Assembly: GCA_002356515.1 (NCBI GenBank)
Contig: AP017605.1
Span: 5,255,020 to 5,319,019 of the forward strand
DNA length: 64,000 nt
Reading direction: 5' to 3'
Origin: Mesorhizobium loti
GTDB lineage: Bacteria; Pseudomonadota; Alphaproteobacteria; Rhizobiales; Rhizobiaceae
The notes beneath the pieces were generated by a model. It was not told where the DNA came from. It saw only the letters and a program-made list of their open reading frames with translations, and did no database searches. Positions 8,655 through 20,774 of this stretch are shown piece by piece (position 1 is the first letter of the stretch; every line of letters begins with the position of its first letter). The position numbers and the translations under genes are program-made.

Positions 8655-9056
8655 CCCCCAGCCCTCCCAAGGCCGAGTTAGCATCTCCTAAAGTTGAATT
8701 TGGTGCAAGAGTGATGAACAAATCTGGTAAATTCCACCTGCTGGCAGTTCGTAGACTTCCCTCTTACGACGGATATACCCCGTTATTTTATCCATCATTC
8801 CGTGGGATTGAAGATGCGAAACAGCGAATTGGCGCAACGGCTATGCAAGGGCTGGACCCCATGGGCAAAGGGTCCAGGCGACCACGATATTGAGAAAATA
8901 TGGTGGGCGGCCCGCGTGTTGCTGCATTTTCCGAAGCTGAACTTCTCGACATGGTTCGACGGCTCGGAAGTCGTCGGCACCTGGCATTGGGGATTTCGTC
9001 AGAAGCGGAATGCTTTTCCCTCTGACCCGATCGAGCATCTCTTACGGGATGTAGAG
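8655..9056. other. Region without a supported gene
   Basis: Two overlapping plus-strand frames (an ATG at 8714 beginning MNKSGKFHLLAVRRLP and an ATG at 8814 beginning MRNSELAQRLC) have reasonable composition but no ribosome sites and no recognisable family. They may be pieces of one broken gene. Confidence 0.25.
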
Positions 9057-9812
9057 CTAAGGATTCCCCCTTACGTCCGCGACATGAGCCCGCAGAGTAG
9101 AGTGAACCCCTAGCATGGGGGGTGGGGGATTTTGTCCTCCTTCGGCGATCAACACTGCAATTTCGGCGGGAGGGGCTCGATCAAAGATGCCGAGACCGAG
9201 ATTACGGCTTTTGAAGGCGTGCAGAATCGACGGGAAGGGTAGCTTCAGATCATGCGGCCGGCAGCATTCGCCACAGCGCCGATTTGATCCGCAGTTGCAA
9301 AGCTCGGCCTCCTTAAACTGGGTTAGCCGATAATAGGGATCAGCTTGGCCCAGTTCATCCAGCATCGCATACTGGCGTCCCGGCCACCGATCAAACACCA
9401 CCAAATGAAGCTGGCGAAGCGCCCATACGCTATAAAGGTCCAGCAACGTGCACAAATCACTGCCTGGCGACCAAGCTTTATCGAGCATGGGGTGATAAGC
9501 GCACACCGAGCCGTCAGGGAAATTGGTATGTCGCGGGCCGATCCATTCGACCTGCCCATCTTGCTGCCAGAACGCCCATCCACGCGGCTCGACCGCTGGC
9601 GTTTCTGGTAGGGCAATAAGGAATATGGCTTCTCGCGATAAGCCATCTATCACTTGGCTGCGAGCGAGAAGCCATACTCCATGGTCATCGGGGAGGAGTG
9701 TTGCGCCGGGGTATGCCCGTTGCACATTCTCTAGCTGCCCGGCGTAGTTGCCGGCGAGGCTGATGCGTCTTTGCGACCGGGATCGATCCTCGAGAAGTGA
9801 GCTGCGCAACAC
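9057..9812 (-). CDS. E2-like (ubiquitin-conjugating-fold) protein with CxCGS...CC motif
   Basis: A 251-residue protein. The centre reads like the stand-alone E2-like proteins of type II CBASS loci: a hydrophobic strand (EAIFLIALPETP), then FPDGSVCAYHP with a candidate catalytic Cys, then a helix ending VFDRWPGRQ. The C-terminal third has CNCGSNRRCGECC, a SEC-C-like zinc knuckle. The only start is a GTG at 9812 with a weak ribosome site, so the N-terminus is uncertain. No cyclase, nuclease or phospholipase neighbour is present. The assignment rests on pattern recognition and is moderate at best. Confidence 0.45.
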   Translation of the reverse strand: MLRSSLLEDRSRSQRRISLAGNYAGQLENVQRAYPGATLLPDDHGVWLLARSQVIDGLSREAIFLIALPETPAVEPRGWAFWQQDGQVEWIGPRHTNFPDGSVCAYHPMLDKAWSPGSDLCTLLDLYSVWALRQLHLVVFDRWPGRQYAMLDELGQADPYYRLTQFKEAELCNCGSNRRCGECCRPHDLKLPFPSILHAFKSRNLGLGIFDRAPPAEIAVLIAEGGQNPPPPMLGVHSTLRAHVADVRGNP

Positions 9813-10267
9813 TTCCGATCCGAAGCATCTCGCGCGCTGGCGCTCGGAATGGCCCGAGATGTGTCTCGCCTGGCAGCCGCCGCCTCAAACCATCGTTGAT
9901 TTGCAGATCCTTGGCGCGCTGTGCAATTTGGCGGACCATGTATCGATCAATGGAGCGGATCAGCTTGCTTCTAATGGCCGCCGTATGCTTTTCGGGCGTC
10001 GCACCTGATTTCCTTCAAAAAGAGATGCAAGAAGCGTTCGATCCGGCACTGACCCTTAAGCGGGGGGCTGGTTTGAGCCGATGCCGGACCGAACTGTCAG
10101 GGCAACGCCGGCTTTCTGGTGGGGCATTGCGACCACGTCGCGGCTAAAACGTGGCGATAATGTGATACGGAATCACCGATTCCAACACGCACTTCGAAAA
10201 TGTGACCTAGACGTTTGAGAAGCGGCGCAGCGCAGCTGGTCGGCGGGGCAGGGGGCCATCAGCCGCT
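9813..10267. other. Decayed region between the E2-like gene and the fixV-nifA relic
   Basis: No intact gene. A minus-strand frame from an ATG at 9939 (84 residues, starting MVRQIAQRAKDLQIND) overlaps the E2-like gene in another frame and could be its frameshifted N-terminus or chance. Confidence 0.25.
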
Positions 10268-10490
10268 CCGCGGTCAAGACCTTGTCGCGATTGTGAATGA
10301 AATCACGCCGGAGTCGCGGTCGGCCCACGTAGATGACATCGTCGCGATGGCGGTCGCCACGCCACTGTGCCAGCTTTGCCAGGAGCTGATTAGGCTGATG
10401 GCCCGGGCCATCAGCACCGGCACCGCGGGGACGCCGGGGCAGACATTCTGCCGTTCGATATCATCTACCGGAGCTATATGAAACTGATGG
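10268..10490 (+). pseudogene. fixV-like LacI regulator, C-terminal relic (inverted copy)
   Basis: This strand encodes DLVAIVNEITPESRSA, then DIVAMAVATPLCQLCQELI and further matches to the last ~70 residues of the intact LacI-type gene at 58050-59081 (GLVAIVNEITPESRAA, TMSVATPQRLLCQELM). It is truncated on the left and frameshifted near the end. The similarity continues through the intergenic DNA to the right, so it is one segmental duplication, inverted relative to the parent. Confidence 0.85.
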
Positions 10491-10515
10491 AATTCTATCA
10501 TGAGCGCAGAGTTTC

Positions 10516-10531
10516 CTTTCGCGAATGAAAG
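10516..10531. promoter_or_regulatory. Relic copy of the CTTTC...GAAAG palindrome
   Basis: CTTTCGCGAATGAAAG, the counterpart of the palindrome at 57998-58013 upstream of the small gene preceding nifA. The outer CTTTC and GAAAG are kept in both copies while the surrounding DNA has diverged. Confidence 0.45.
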
Positions 10532-10633
10532 AAAGCTCGATTGACTCTCCCGCCCCATTCCGGTCTCGTGAATCAACGTGCGGTTGCGGCGTGCAGAAGT
10601 CAGTCGACGGTCGCGATTCATGAAAGGAAACCC

Positions 10634-11350
10634 ATGGCAAGGCATCGCTCCGCTGTGCACTCGACCACGTTGCGGCGCCCCGACTTACGGCCAGGGCGTT
10701 TTTCGCGCTTGCCCGTGACCAGTCAAAATCCGCAACCAAGCGGTGGATCCGGCTTTCAACGCCGCCGACAAGGACGTGCTCGGGGCGTCCGACAACATGA
10801 AAGTGTCGTTCATCGGCGTACCCGTTCGCGTCGATGCGAACGTCGTGGGCACGCCGACCATCGACCGCATTCTGGACAACAAATCAGGTTCCCTCCTCGA
10901 TTACGACCTCCGCCTCCTCACCACAATCGCCAATCTGGTTGGGCAGACAGTGAAGCTGCATCGCATGTTCCTGGCAGCGGGAGCGTCAATCGGCTGAAAC
11001 GACTTTGACTGCTGCCACGGACAGTGTTTTCCGCAACGCCGTGGAAGAGCGGACCGGGCACCAAGGTGCTGCAACTGGGGCCGATGATGCCAGACAAGGC
11101 CGGCCACGCGGCCGACTGAGGCTGCTCCTTGGGCCGCCGCTACGGTCCCGTCCGTCGTCAGGGACCAGGCACCGCTGGCGCCTGCCAGCGCAGCCTCTTT
11201 AAAGGTACGAGTATGTCAAATCGCGAGCGTGTCATCGCGGCCGTGGAGAGATGGCTCGGTGCAGGCAAAGGCGGCGCCTGCTTGGACCGACGCCGCGCCA
11301 GATTGGATACACGCTGAGGAAATACGGCATCAGATCAAGCGTCCTTGAAA
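10634..11350 (+). pseudogene. nifA relic with internal deletions (inverted copy)
   Basis: Pieces of the intact nifA locus appear in order. First comes the start of the small gene that precedes nifA (10634-10725). Then 10743-10966 carries ~75 nearly identical residues of the GAF domain ([15 protein letters not shown] through [11 protein letters not shown]). The sequence then jumps to LAAGASIG and DFDCCHG from the cysteine region, with the whole AAA+ domain missing. At 11215-11350 it ends with scraps of the Fis-type helix-turn-helix (TPRQIGYTLRKYGI). It cannot encode a working activator. Confidence 0.9.
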
Positions 11351-11585
11351 GGCTGACCGAGGCAAATATCAGGGACAAATCAAGCGTTGGTGGTTGGCGG
11401 AGCCTTGGCCCGATGACGAGTGGATGCGGACTGAGCGTCGGGCCAATCCGACCCGGGAGGACAGCCCGCCCGACCTCGCGGGGTCAATGTGCTGACAACG
11501 GCGGTGTGAATGCACTGTTGGTCGGCCATGTGCTCAGACCATCAGTTCATCCCGGATTCCCTCTGCGACTGAAACGGAGAAAAAC

Positions 11586-12695
11586 ATGTCCGATGCAAAA
11601 CTTCAGAGTGTGCTGTCGTCTCTTTCGCAAGTGGCGAGACAGTTAGATGCTCTGCCATCCGATACACCAGCGCCGGATTCAAGTTGGGTAAAACTAAACA
11701 CGAATGAGAACCCCTTCCCGCTTCCGGAAATCATAATGCAAAGTGCGATTGCAGCTCTCGAACGGCAGTATCTATATCCAGAAGACGATAACATCAGCTT
11801 GAGAGAAGCAGCCGCGAATGCCTACAGCGTCTCCATGGATCAGGTGATCGCCGGCAACGGATCGTCTGAACTGCTTGGACTTGTCTACAGAGCATTCCTT
11901 ACCCCGGGGGATAGCGTGGCGATGATGTCGCCAGGCTTTTCGTTCAACCGCAAACTTGCAACGTTGCAGGGTGCTCAATTTGTCGAAATCGAATTTAGCA
12001 AAGATCATTCCTTGCCGATGGAGCAATTGCTCTTCGGTCCTGCAAAGGACGCCAAGTTCATTCTGCTAGCCAATCCGAACAATCCGACTGGAACGTTCGT
12101 TCCGGTGGCCGATATCGAACGCCTGGTAGCGAAATCGGACCGCTTGATCGTGCTGGATGAGGCCTACGTCGACTTTGCACCCGAGAATGGTCTACGCCTC
12201 ATCAATCGCTATTCGAACCTTCTGGTCTTAAGGACATTTTCGAAAAGCTATGCTGCCGCCGGCGTTCGCGTCGGTTTCGGTTTCGGTCATCCTGAAATTA
12301 TCGGCAGGCTACGCAACATCCAGAACGTCTTCAACATGAATGTGATCGGGCAGGCGGTTGGTATCAGCGTCCTTGCGCACCGCGCCGCCTATGCAGACAA
12401 CCACAGACACATCAGGCATGAACGACGGCGAGTGACGCTCGCGCTGTCGCAACTTGGATTTTCCGTAATCCCTTCCCACGCAAACTTCTTGCTTGCCCGC
12501 GTGCCAACGGCACAGGACGGCTCATGGTGGCAATCAGCCTTCGCAAGGCAAAAAATACTTGTTGCCGTCTTTCCAGATAAAGGTTTGGAAAATTACATCC
12601 GCGTCAGCATCGGTACAAAAGAGCAAATGGATGCGTTTCTTCGTGCCGCTAGTCGTATTAGCAGAATATTGAATATGTCAACACCCCCGCATTAG
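11586..12695 (+). CDS. hisC: Histidinol-phosphate aminotransferase
   Basis: A 369-residue fold-type I PLP aminotransferase that converts imidazole-acetol phosphate to histidinol phosphate. HisC features are seen in order: WVKLNTNENPFPLP at the N-terminus, the GNGSSELLG phosphate-binding segment, LLANPNNPTGT, the LDEAYVDFA cofactor-Asp region and RTFSKSYAAAGVRVGF with the PLP Lys. GGAGAAAAAC precedes the ATG. It is not in a his operon; next is a flavin monooxygenase 126 bases on. It may be a symbiosis-island paralogue, and some HisC-like enzymes act on aromatic or phosphonate substrates, so the exact substrate is inferred. Confidence 0.85.
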   Translation: MSDAKLQSVLSSLSQVARQLDALPSDTPAPDSSWVKLNTNENPFPLPEIIMQSAIAALERQYLYPEDDNISLREAAANAYSVSMDQVIAGNGSSELLGLVYRAFLTPGDSVAMMSPGFSFNRKLATLQGAQFVEIEFSKDHSLPMEQLLFGPAKDAKFILLANPNNPTGTFVPVADIERLVAKSDRLIVLDEAYVDFAPENGLRLINRYSNLLVLRTFSKSYAAAGVRVGFGFGHPEIIGRLRNIQNVFNMNVIGQAVGISVLAHRAAYADNHRHIRHERRRVTLALSQLGFSVIPSHANFLLARVPTAQDGSWWQSAFARQKILVAVFPDKGLENYIRVSIGTKEQMDAFLRAASRISRILNMSTPPH

Positions 12696-12821
12696 GTTGC
12701 TAAGGCTCTGCTTTAGCATTTCGCAGCCAATAATCCGAGCGATTACACGAGCGAGAAATCTTTAAATTGCTTGGAATACGCAAGCAACCGGACTTTCTGC
12801 GTCAAAAATGGAGACAATATC

Positions 12822-13844
12822 ATGGATAAGGCCTTTCCTTCAGGCCTAGCTGTCGGCATCTTCGATCATCTGGACGAGGACGGCCCCGATATCGCCCGAC
12901 AGTACGAAGATCGCCTGATGTTAGCGGAGGCGTGCGATCACCTTGGGTTCTATGCATATCATCTCGCAGAGCACCATTGTACCCCACATGGGAGAGGTCC
13001 CTCACCGAATCTGTTCTTGTCGAGCGTAGCCCAGCGAACCCGGCGCCTTCGTGTCGGCCCGTTGGTAATGCTGCTTGCCCTCTATCATCCGCTACGTGCG
13101 TTCGAAGAGATCTGTATGCTGGACCAATTGAGCGGTGGCAGGCTCGAACTTGGGATAGGGCGCGGCTCGCTCCCGATCGAATTGGGTTACTTCGGGATTG
13201 GCTCGGACGCGGCGCCAAACCACTATGCGGAAGCCAGCGAAATTCTTATCAATGCGCTGAAGGGCGGCACGCTATCCTATCAAGGTCGCCATTTTGAGTT
13301 GAACAGCGTTCCGCTGACGCTAAGAACTCATCAGCGTCCACATCCGCCGACTTGGATCGCCACCAATCGACCGGAATCGGCAGTCTGGGCCGCTGCGAAT
13401 GGCGTGAACATCGCGTGCGTGGGACCTTCCTCTTCCGTTCGAAGAATCACTGATGCCTTCCGTCGAGAGCACACCAGTGAGGCGGACGACCAAACGCCAT
13501 TTCTTGGATTGCTCCGAATGGTCGTGATTGGGCGTTCTGAAACAGATGCACGTTCACTCGCCGCACCTGCTTACGAACGGTGGCTCAAGAGCTTTAAATT
13601 CCTTTATGATCTTAATGGCATGCCGACTCCACCAAACCTGCCGCTGACCTTCGATGCAGCAATCGAGAAGGAATTGTGCGTAGTAGGAACGGCAGCTTCT
13701 GCGGGACAAGCTCTTCTTGAACAGCTGGAAGCGGCAGGTGCAAACTACCTCCTTTGTCAACCGGCGTTTGGGAATCTGTCGTTAGATGCTTCCCTATATA
13801 CCGCAACGGCGATTCAATCCGCAATTATGGCTCGAGTTGGCTAA
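12822..13844 (+). CDS. Luciferase-like (LLM-class) flavin-dependent monooxygenase
   Basis: A 340-residue bacterial-luciferase-fold protein using reduced FMN/F420-type flavin. Family marks include YAYHLAEHHCTPHGRGPSPNLFLS, the VGPLVMLLALYHPLRAFEEICMLD region split over residues ~75-105, and GGRLELGIGRGS. I chose the ATG at 12822, preceded by GGAGAC; an upstream ATG at 12771 lacks a ribosome site. It follows hisC on the same strand and may be co-transcribed. The substrate is unknown. Confidence 0.8.
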   Translation: MDKAFPSGLAVGIFDHLDEDGPDIARQYEDRLMLAEACDHLGFYAYHLAEHHCTPHGRGPSPNLFLSSVAQRTRRLRVGPLVMLLALYHPLRAFEEICMLDQLSGGRLELGIGRGSLPIELGYFGIGSDAAPNHYAEASEILINALKGGTLSYQGRHFELNSVPLTLRTHQRPHPPTWIATNRPESAVWAAANGVNIACVGPSSSVRRITDAFRREHTSEADDQTPFLGLLRMVVIGRSETDARSLAAPAYERWLKSFKFLYDLNGMPTPPNLPLTFDAAIEKELCVVGTAASAGQALLEQLEAAGANYLLCQPAFGNLSLDASLYTATAIQSAIMARVG

Positions 13845-14105
13845 CCCCGGTTCGAACGTTCGCTCACCCAACAACGTGCCAAGCGGCATGCGGTCGCTAG
13901 CGACGACTAGATGCGGGTTTCGGATGACCCATCAACCGGTTGGCACAGAGACATGCGGCTTCCTCCTCAAAGCGGCGTGTTGTTGATAGGCGAAAGCGAC
14001 CGTGTATGCCGCATTCTCACCCCTCGGATAGGGCCTTCATGTCCTAGGAGTAGACCCACGATCGCCTTCCAGACTTGATCGGAGCGTTGGATACGTTCGG
14101 CCCGA

Positions 14106-14897
14106 TCAGCTTTTCGGCCCGAGGTCCTTCGATCCGGCAAGCGCATCGAAAACATATTGCTTGCCTTGGCGCACGCTCGCTTCCAGCGACGCTCCAAGAG
14201 CAAGCGAGGCGGCGACTGCGCTGGCCATCATGCAACCCGTTCCGCGCATCCCTCGCGGCAAGCGGGGCGCCTCGAACCGAACTGCAGGTTGGTTCGGCTG
14301 CAAAAGCACGTCTACGCAACGGGTTCCTTGTGCATGGCCGCCCTTGACGAGTACGGCGGTCCTCACCGTCCTCGATAGCTCTTCAGCCTGACGACAAGCC
14401 CCTTCTTCGTCCGCGGCCGGTGACGAGCCGGTAAACGCAGCCAGCTCGACCAGGTTAGGCGTTACAAGCCGGCAGATCGGCATCAGATCGTGGCGCAGCA
14501 TATTAATGGCATCGTCCGCCAGCAGATTGCGTCCCGAGGTAGAGGCCAGGACCGGGTCGAGTACCACAGGCACTTGGCGGTTGACCAAAACAGCGCCGAC
14601 TGCCTCAACAGCCGCCGATGTCCCAATCATGCCTATCTTGACGGCCGCGACAGCGTTGGCAGCGAACGCGGCGCGCATCTGAGCGGCGACAAGCTCCGAC
14701 GGCACAAGCTTGACGTGCTCGACAGCCGAGTGCGTCTGGACTGTCACGGCGGTGATGGCAAGACAACTTCGCACCCCGAAGGCGGAAACCGTTTCTATAT
14801 CGCGGGCAATTCCAGCTCCACCGCTGGAGTCCGACCCGCCAACGACAAGCACATGCGGTTCTCGCCTCAGCGCCATCGCTCCGTCTTTTCGATCCAT
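14106..14897 (-). CDS. thiD: Hydroxymethylpyrimidine/phosphomethylpyrimidine kinase
   Basis: A 263-residue ribokinase-fold enzyme that phosphorylates HMP to HMP-PP for thiamine synthesis. It shows the N-terminal GGSDSSGGAGI motif, KIGMIG, DPVLASTSG, TPNLVELAAFTG and LVKGGHAQG, and the anion-hole segment RGTGCMMASAVAA. It overlaps the end of thiE by 31 bases if it starts at 14897; a second ATG at 14876 would shorten the overlap to 10 bases. Last gene of the thiCOSGED operon, hence under the TPP riboswitch far upstream. Confidence 0.93.
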   Translation of the reverse strand: MDRKDGAMALRREPHVLVVGGSDSSGGAGIARDIETVSAFGVRSCLAITAVTVQTHSAVEHVKLVPSELVAAQMRAAFAANAVAAVKIGMIGTSAAVEAVGAVLVNRQVPVVLDPVLASTSGRNLLADDAINMLRHDLMPICRLVTPNLVELAAFTGSSPAADEEGACRQAEELSRTVRTAVLVKGGHAQGTRCVDVLLQPNQPAVRFEAPRLPRGMRGTGCMMASAVAASLALGASLEASVRQGKQYVFDALAGSKDLGPKS

Positions 14898-15472
14898 TCT
14901 CGTGTGCGCGCTTCGGGATCGGCATTCAGCGTGATGTCGGTCACGACGGCCGCGCTGTCCACGCCAGCCGCAAAGACACCGTCGAGCCGGTCAGGATTGA
15001 GGCCTCCAATGGCGACCAATGGGACAGGTGCGACCCGGCGCTTCCACTCGCGGATTCGTTCGAGCCCTTGCGGCGCCCATTTCATCTTCTTCAGGATGGT
15101 TGGGTAGATGGGACCGAGCGCGATGTAGTCGGGCTCGGCAAACAAGGCCGTCTCCAGTTCGACATGATCATGCGTGCTCAGCCCGAGCCTGACGCCGGCT
15201 GCCCGTATCCGCGCGCGGTCGGCGGTCTGCAAATCCTCCTGGCCGAGATGGACGAAGTTGCAGCCTTCCTCGATTGCCAGGCGCCAATGGTCATTGACGA
15301 TGAGCTGGCTTTGGTGCTCGGCGCACAAGGCCGTTGCCTTCCGGATTTCCGCGCGCAACCCGGCCTCATCCTTGGTCTTGATACGCAGCTGCACCAGCTT
15401 GACGCCGAGCGGCAGCAGCCGTTCGATCCAGGCTGCGCTGTCGACGATTAGGTAGAACGGATCGAGCTTCAT
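14867..15472 (-). CDS. thiE: Thiamine-phosphate synthase
   Basis: A 201-residue TIM-barrel enzyme that couples HMP-PP to the thiazole phosphate to give thiamine phosphate. Diagnostic stretches are [50 protein letters not shown] and VAIGGLNPD. Its start overlaps the thiG stop by four bases (ATGA), a sign of translational coupling. Slightly short, as usual for this family in rhizobia. Confidence 0.93.
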
Positions 15473-16242
15473 GAGAAAACCGCCCTGCCGAATATCGGCG
15501 TCGACGGCACGGCGACCTCGCGTGGCTCGAGCAATCCTGAACTGAAGGCTTCGCGACCGGCATCGACCGCCTTGCCGAACGCACGCGCCATGCCGACCGG
15601 ATCGGCCGCCCTGGCGACCGCCGTGTTCAGGAGCACGGCGTCGAAACCGAGCTCCATGACCGTTGCGGCGTGTGACGGTCGCCCGAGGCCTGCATCCACG
15701 ATCAGCGGGACGTCAGGGAAATGTCCGCGCATCGAGCGCAGTGCCGTCATGTTGACCGGTCCGAGGGCGGAACCGATCGGCGCGCACCACGGCATCAAGA
15801 CCCTGCAGCCCGCCTCCAGCAGCCGTTCGGCCACGACAAGGTCGTCGGTGGTATAGGGGAATACCGAAAAGCCATCTTCGCACAGGATGCGGGCGCCTTC
15901 GACCAGGCCGAACACGTCTGGCTGCAGCGTGTCGTGGCTGCCGATCACTTCGAGCTTGATCCAGCTCGTACCGAAGACGTCGCGCGCCATTTTCGCAGTG
16001 GTGACCGCTTCCTTGACGGAGTGACAGCCAGCAGTGTTGGGGAGGATTCTGACGCCCAGCGAGCGGATCAACGACCAGAATTTCTCGCCGGCCCTGCCAC
16101 CTGCCATCTCACGGCGCAGCGAGACGGTCACCACCGACGTGCCCGATGCCTTGACCGCATCGGCAAGGATGGCCGGCGAAGGATATTGCGCGGTGCCGAG
16201 AAGCAGGCGGGAAGGAAGCGTCGTCCCGAGAAGCTCGAACAT
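15469..16242 (-). CDS. thiG: Thiazole synthase
   Basis: A 257-residue TIM-barrel enzyme that forms the thiazole phosphate from deoxyxylulose phosphate, dehydroglycine and ThiS-thiocarboxylate. It has the [10 protein letters not shown]-terminus, the WIKLEVI segment with the Schiff-base Lys, [11 protein letters not shown] and [14 protein letters not shown], and [10 protein letters not shown] near the end. It follows thiS with a one-base gap. The glycine-derived imine would come from ThiO, encoded two genes upstream. Confidence 0.94.
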
Positions 16243-16409
16243 GCTAGCCTCCCTGCATGGGCGAGAGGATTTCGATCCGATCGCCGTCGCTCAACCGGAA
16301 TTCCGCCCGGCTGGCTTTGTGCACGAGGTCGCTGTTGACGGCGGTCGCCAGCCAATCGCCCTCATAGTCGAGCGCTGCAAGCAGCTCGGCCAGGGTGGTG
16401 GCGGCAACC

Positions 16410-19457
<3,048 letters not shown>

Positions 19458-19466
19458 AATGCATCG

Positions 19467-19495
19467 AATTGAACGGCCCTTCGCTATTTTGTCAA
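19467..19495 (-). promoter_or_regulatory. Sigma-70-type promoter of the thi operon
   Basis: A perfect -35 hexamer TTGACA (19490-19495, minus strand), a 17-base spacer and a weak -10 TCAATT (19467-19472) lie just upstream of the riboswitch. Confidence 0.55.
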
Positions 19496-19657
19496 GCGCA
19501 TTCGTCCCGCAGCGGTGATCGGCGACCAAACAAACCCAGCGGAAAAGCATGGTAGTATCGAGAGCAAGTCACGCTCCAGAGGAGCGGTGAAGCGCCCCCA
19601 AACGACGCTGCTGCCGCCCAGTTGGGTGAGATTGCTATAGAGGTCTGTCTTGCTCAT
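19484..19657 (-). pseudogene. queF-like N-terminal stub
   Basis: A 57-residue frame starting MSKTDLYSNLTQLGGSS with a GGGGAAGGA ribosome site. The start resembles rhizobial QueF, the NADPH-dependent preQ0 reductase (as I recall, MSKTDVSGLSQLG), and the RFTAP that follows resembles QueF's RFTAPEF. The conserved catalytic Cys/Asp region is missing, so a functional reductase is not encoded. It lies directly after queE on the same strand. An alternative is an unrelated small peptide. Confidence 0.45.
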
Positions 19658-19680
19658 CGTCGGCAATCCTTCCCCTTCGG

Positions 19681-20418
19681 CTAGACGCCCCGTTTGTTTC
19701 CCCAGAGCAGAACATGAAGCTGCGGCAGTACACGCGCCTCGAACCACCTGTCACGGGTCACTTTTTCAACCAGCCATTCCATGCGCCTCATCACACCGGC
19801 CATGTCGATGAACGCGTCTTCGTTGCCGGGACGCGGCGGCGTGTGATTGCCGGGCTGCAGATAGACGGGTAATTGCGGGTAGCGCGCCGCGGCGTCTTTG
19901 GCATAGGCATAGTCATCTTCGTCGAAGACGACGAGCTTGAGCGCCGTCTGCGGCTTATCCTGCGCCGCCTCTAAGCAGGCGTCGAACGCGGCCCAATCTG
20001 TCGTCATTTCACTTGAGGGCGGCTTGGGGCTGAGTACCAGCACGTCGAGATCCGCGAACCATTGCTTAGACACCGAACCTTGGGTTTCCAATGCAAAACG
20101 GTACCCCTCACCATGCCTGCGGTCGATCAACTGGCCAAGCGGCTGGATGGCCGGATTGCCGCCCGACAGCGATACCATCACGGGCTGACCGCCGGAAAGT
20201 GCAATGACCTTTTGCCAAACCGCGTCGGGAGACATCATCTCCCAATCATGGCGGAAGCGACGGTCCACCGCATGCAGGCTGTCGCACCAGGAACAGCGAT
20301 AATCGCACCCGCCGGTTCTTACGAACACCGTCGGCAAGCCGATCAGCACGCCTTCGCCCTGAATGGTCGGCCCAAAAATCTCGCTCACCCGGATTCCGGG
20401 ATGCAACGCGCAAGTCAT
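19681..20418 (-). CDS. queE: 7-carboxy-7-deazaguanine synthase
   Basis: A 245-residue radical SAM enzyme converting carboxytetrahydropterin to 7-carboxy-7-deazaguanine. [15 protein letters not shown] leads into the cluster motif [19 protein letters not shown] (C-x3-C-x2-C), followed by [14 protein letters not shown] and ALETQGS. The ATG at 20418 overlaps the queD stop by four bases. Part of a queC-queD-queE operon that makes preQ0. Confidence 0.92.
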   Translation of the reverse strand: MTCALHPGIRVSEIFGPTIQGEGVLIGLPTVFVRTGGCDYRCSWCDSLHAVDRRFRHDWEMMSPDAVWQKVIALSGGQPVMVSLSGGNPAIQPLGQLIDRRHGEGYRFALETQGSVSKQWFADLDVLVLSPKPPSSEMTTDWAAFDACLEAAQDKPQTALKLVVFDEDDYAYAKDAAARYPQLPVYLQPGNHTPPRPGNEDAFIDMAGVMRRMEWLVEKVTRDRWFEARVLPQLHVLLWGNKRGV

Positions 20419-20774
20419 GGTCGGTATTCCGCCCAGGTTTTCGGCGTCTCGCTCACCCGCACGGCGGAGGTTTCGGGTAGCCGCACCTTGCACCAGTCGT
20501 AGAAGTGCCTGGCCAGACATTCCGCTGTGGCATGGTCATGCCCCAGCACGTCGTTAAGATGCCGATGGTCGAACGTCCCATCGATGTAGTGCTTGAACGC
20601 CGCCAGATCTTGGTAGTCGCGCACAAAGCCGTGTTCGTCCAGTTCGCCACCTGAAAGCTCCACTACGACGATGTAGTTGTGGCCTTGCAGACGTGCGCAC
20701 TGATGATCTGGTGGCAAGGAGGTGAGCTGATGCGAGGCCGAGAAGTGGAACTCTTTGGTAATGCGGAACATCAC
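20415..20774 (-). CDS. queD: 6-carboxytetrahydropterin synthase
   Basis: A 119-residue T-fold enzyme acting on dihydroneopterin triphosphate. The zinc His residues are visible in FHFSASHQL and [11 protein letters not shown], the catalytic Cys lies in [10 protein letters not shown], and the C-terminal half has DHRHLND. Overlaps queC and queE by four bases on either side. A fragment of a second queD lies near 32395-32525. Confidence 0.92.
   Translation of the reverse strand: MMFRITKEFHFSASHQLTSLPPDHQCARLQGHNYIVVVELSGGELDEHGFVRDYQDLAAFKHYIDGTFDHRHLNDVLGHDHATAECLARHFYDWCKVRLPETSAVRVSETPKTWAEYRP

Noticed and set aside
11400-11585. NifA sites upstream of hisC
   Set aside because: TGT triplets occur, but none has ACA at the right spacing.
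12697-12720. TGCTAA...TTAGCA hairpin after hisC as a terminator
   Set aside because: Only six base pairs and no T-tract; a downstream gene on the same strand may be co-transcribed.
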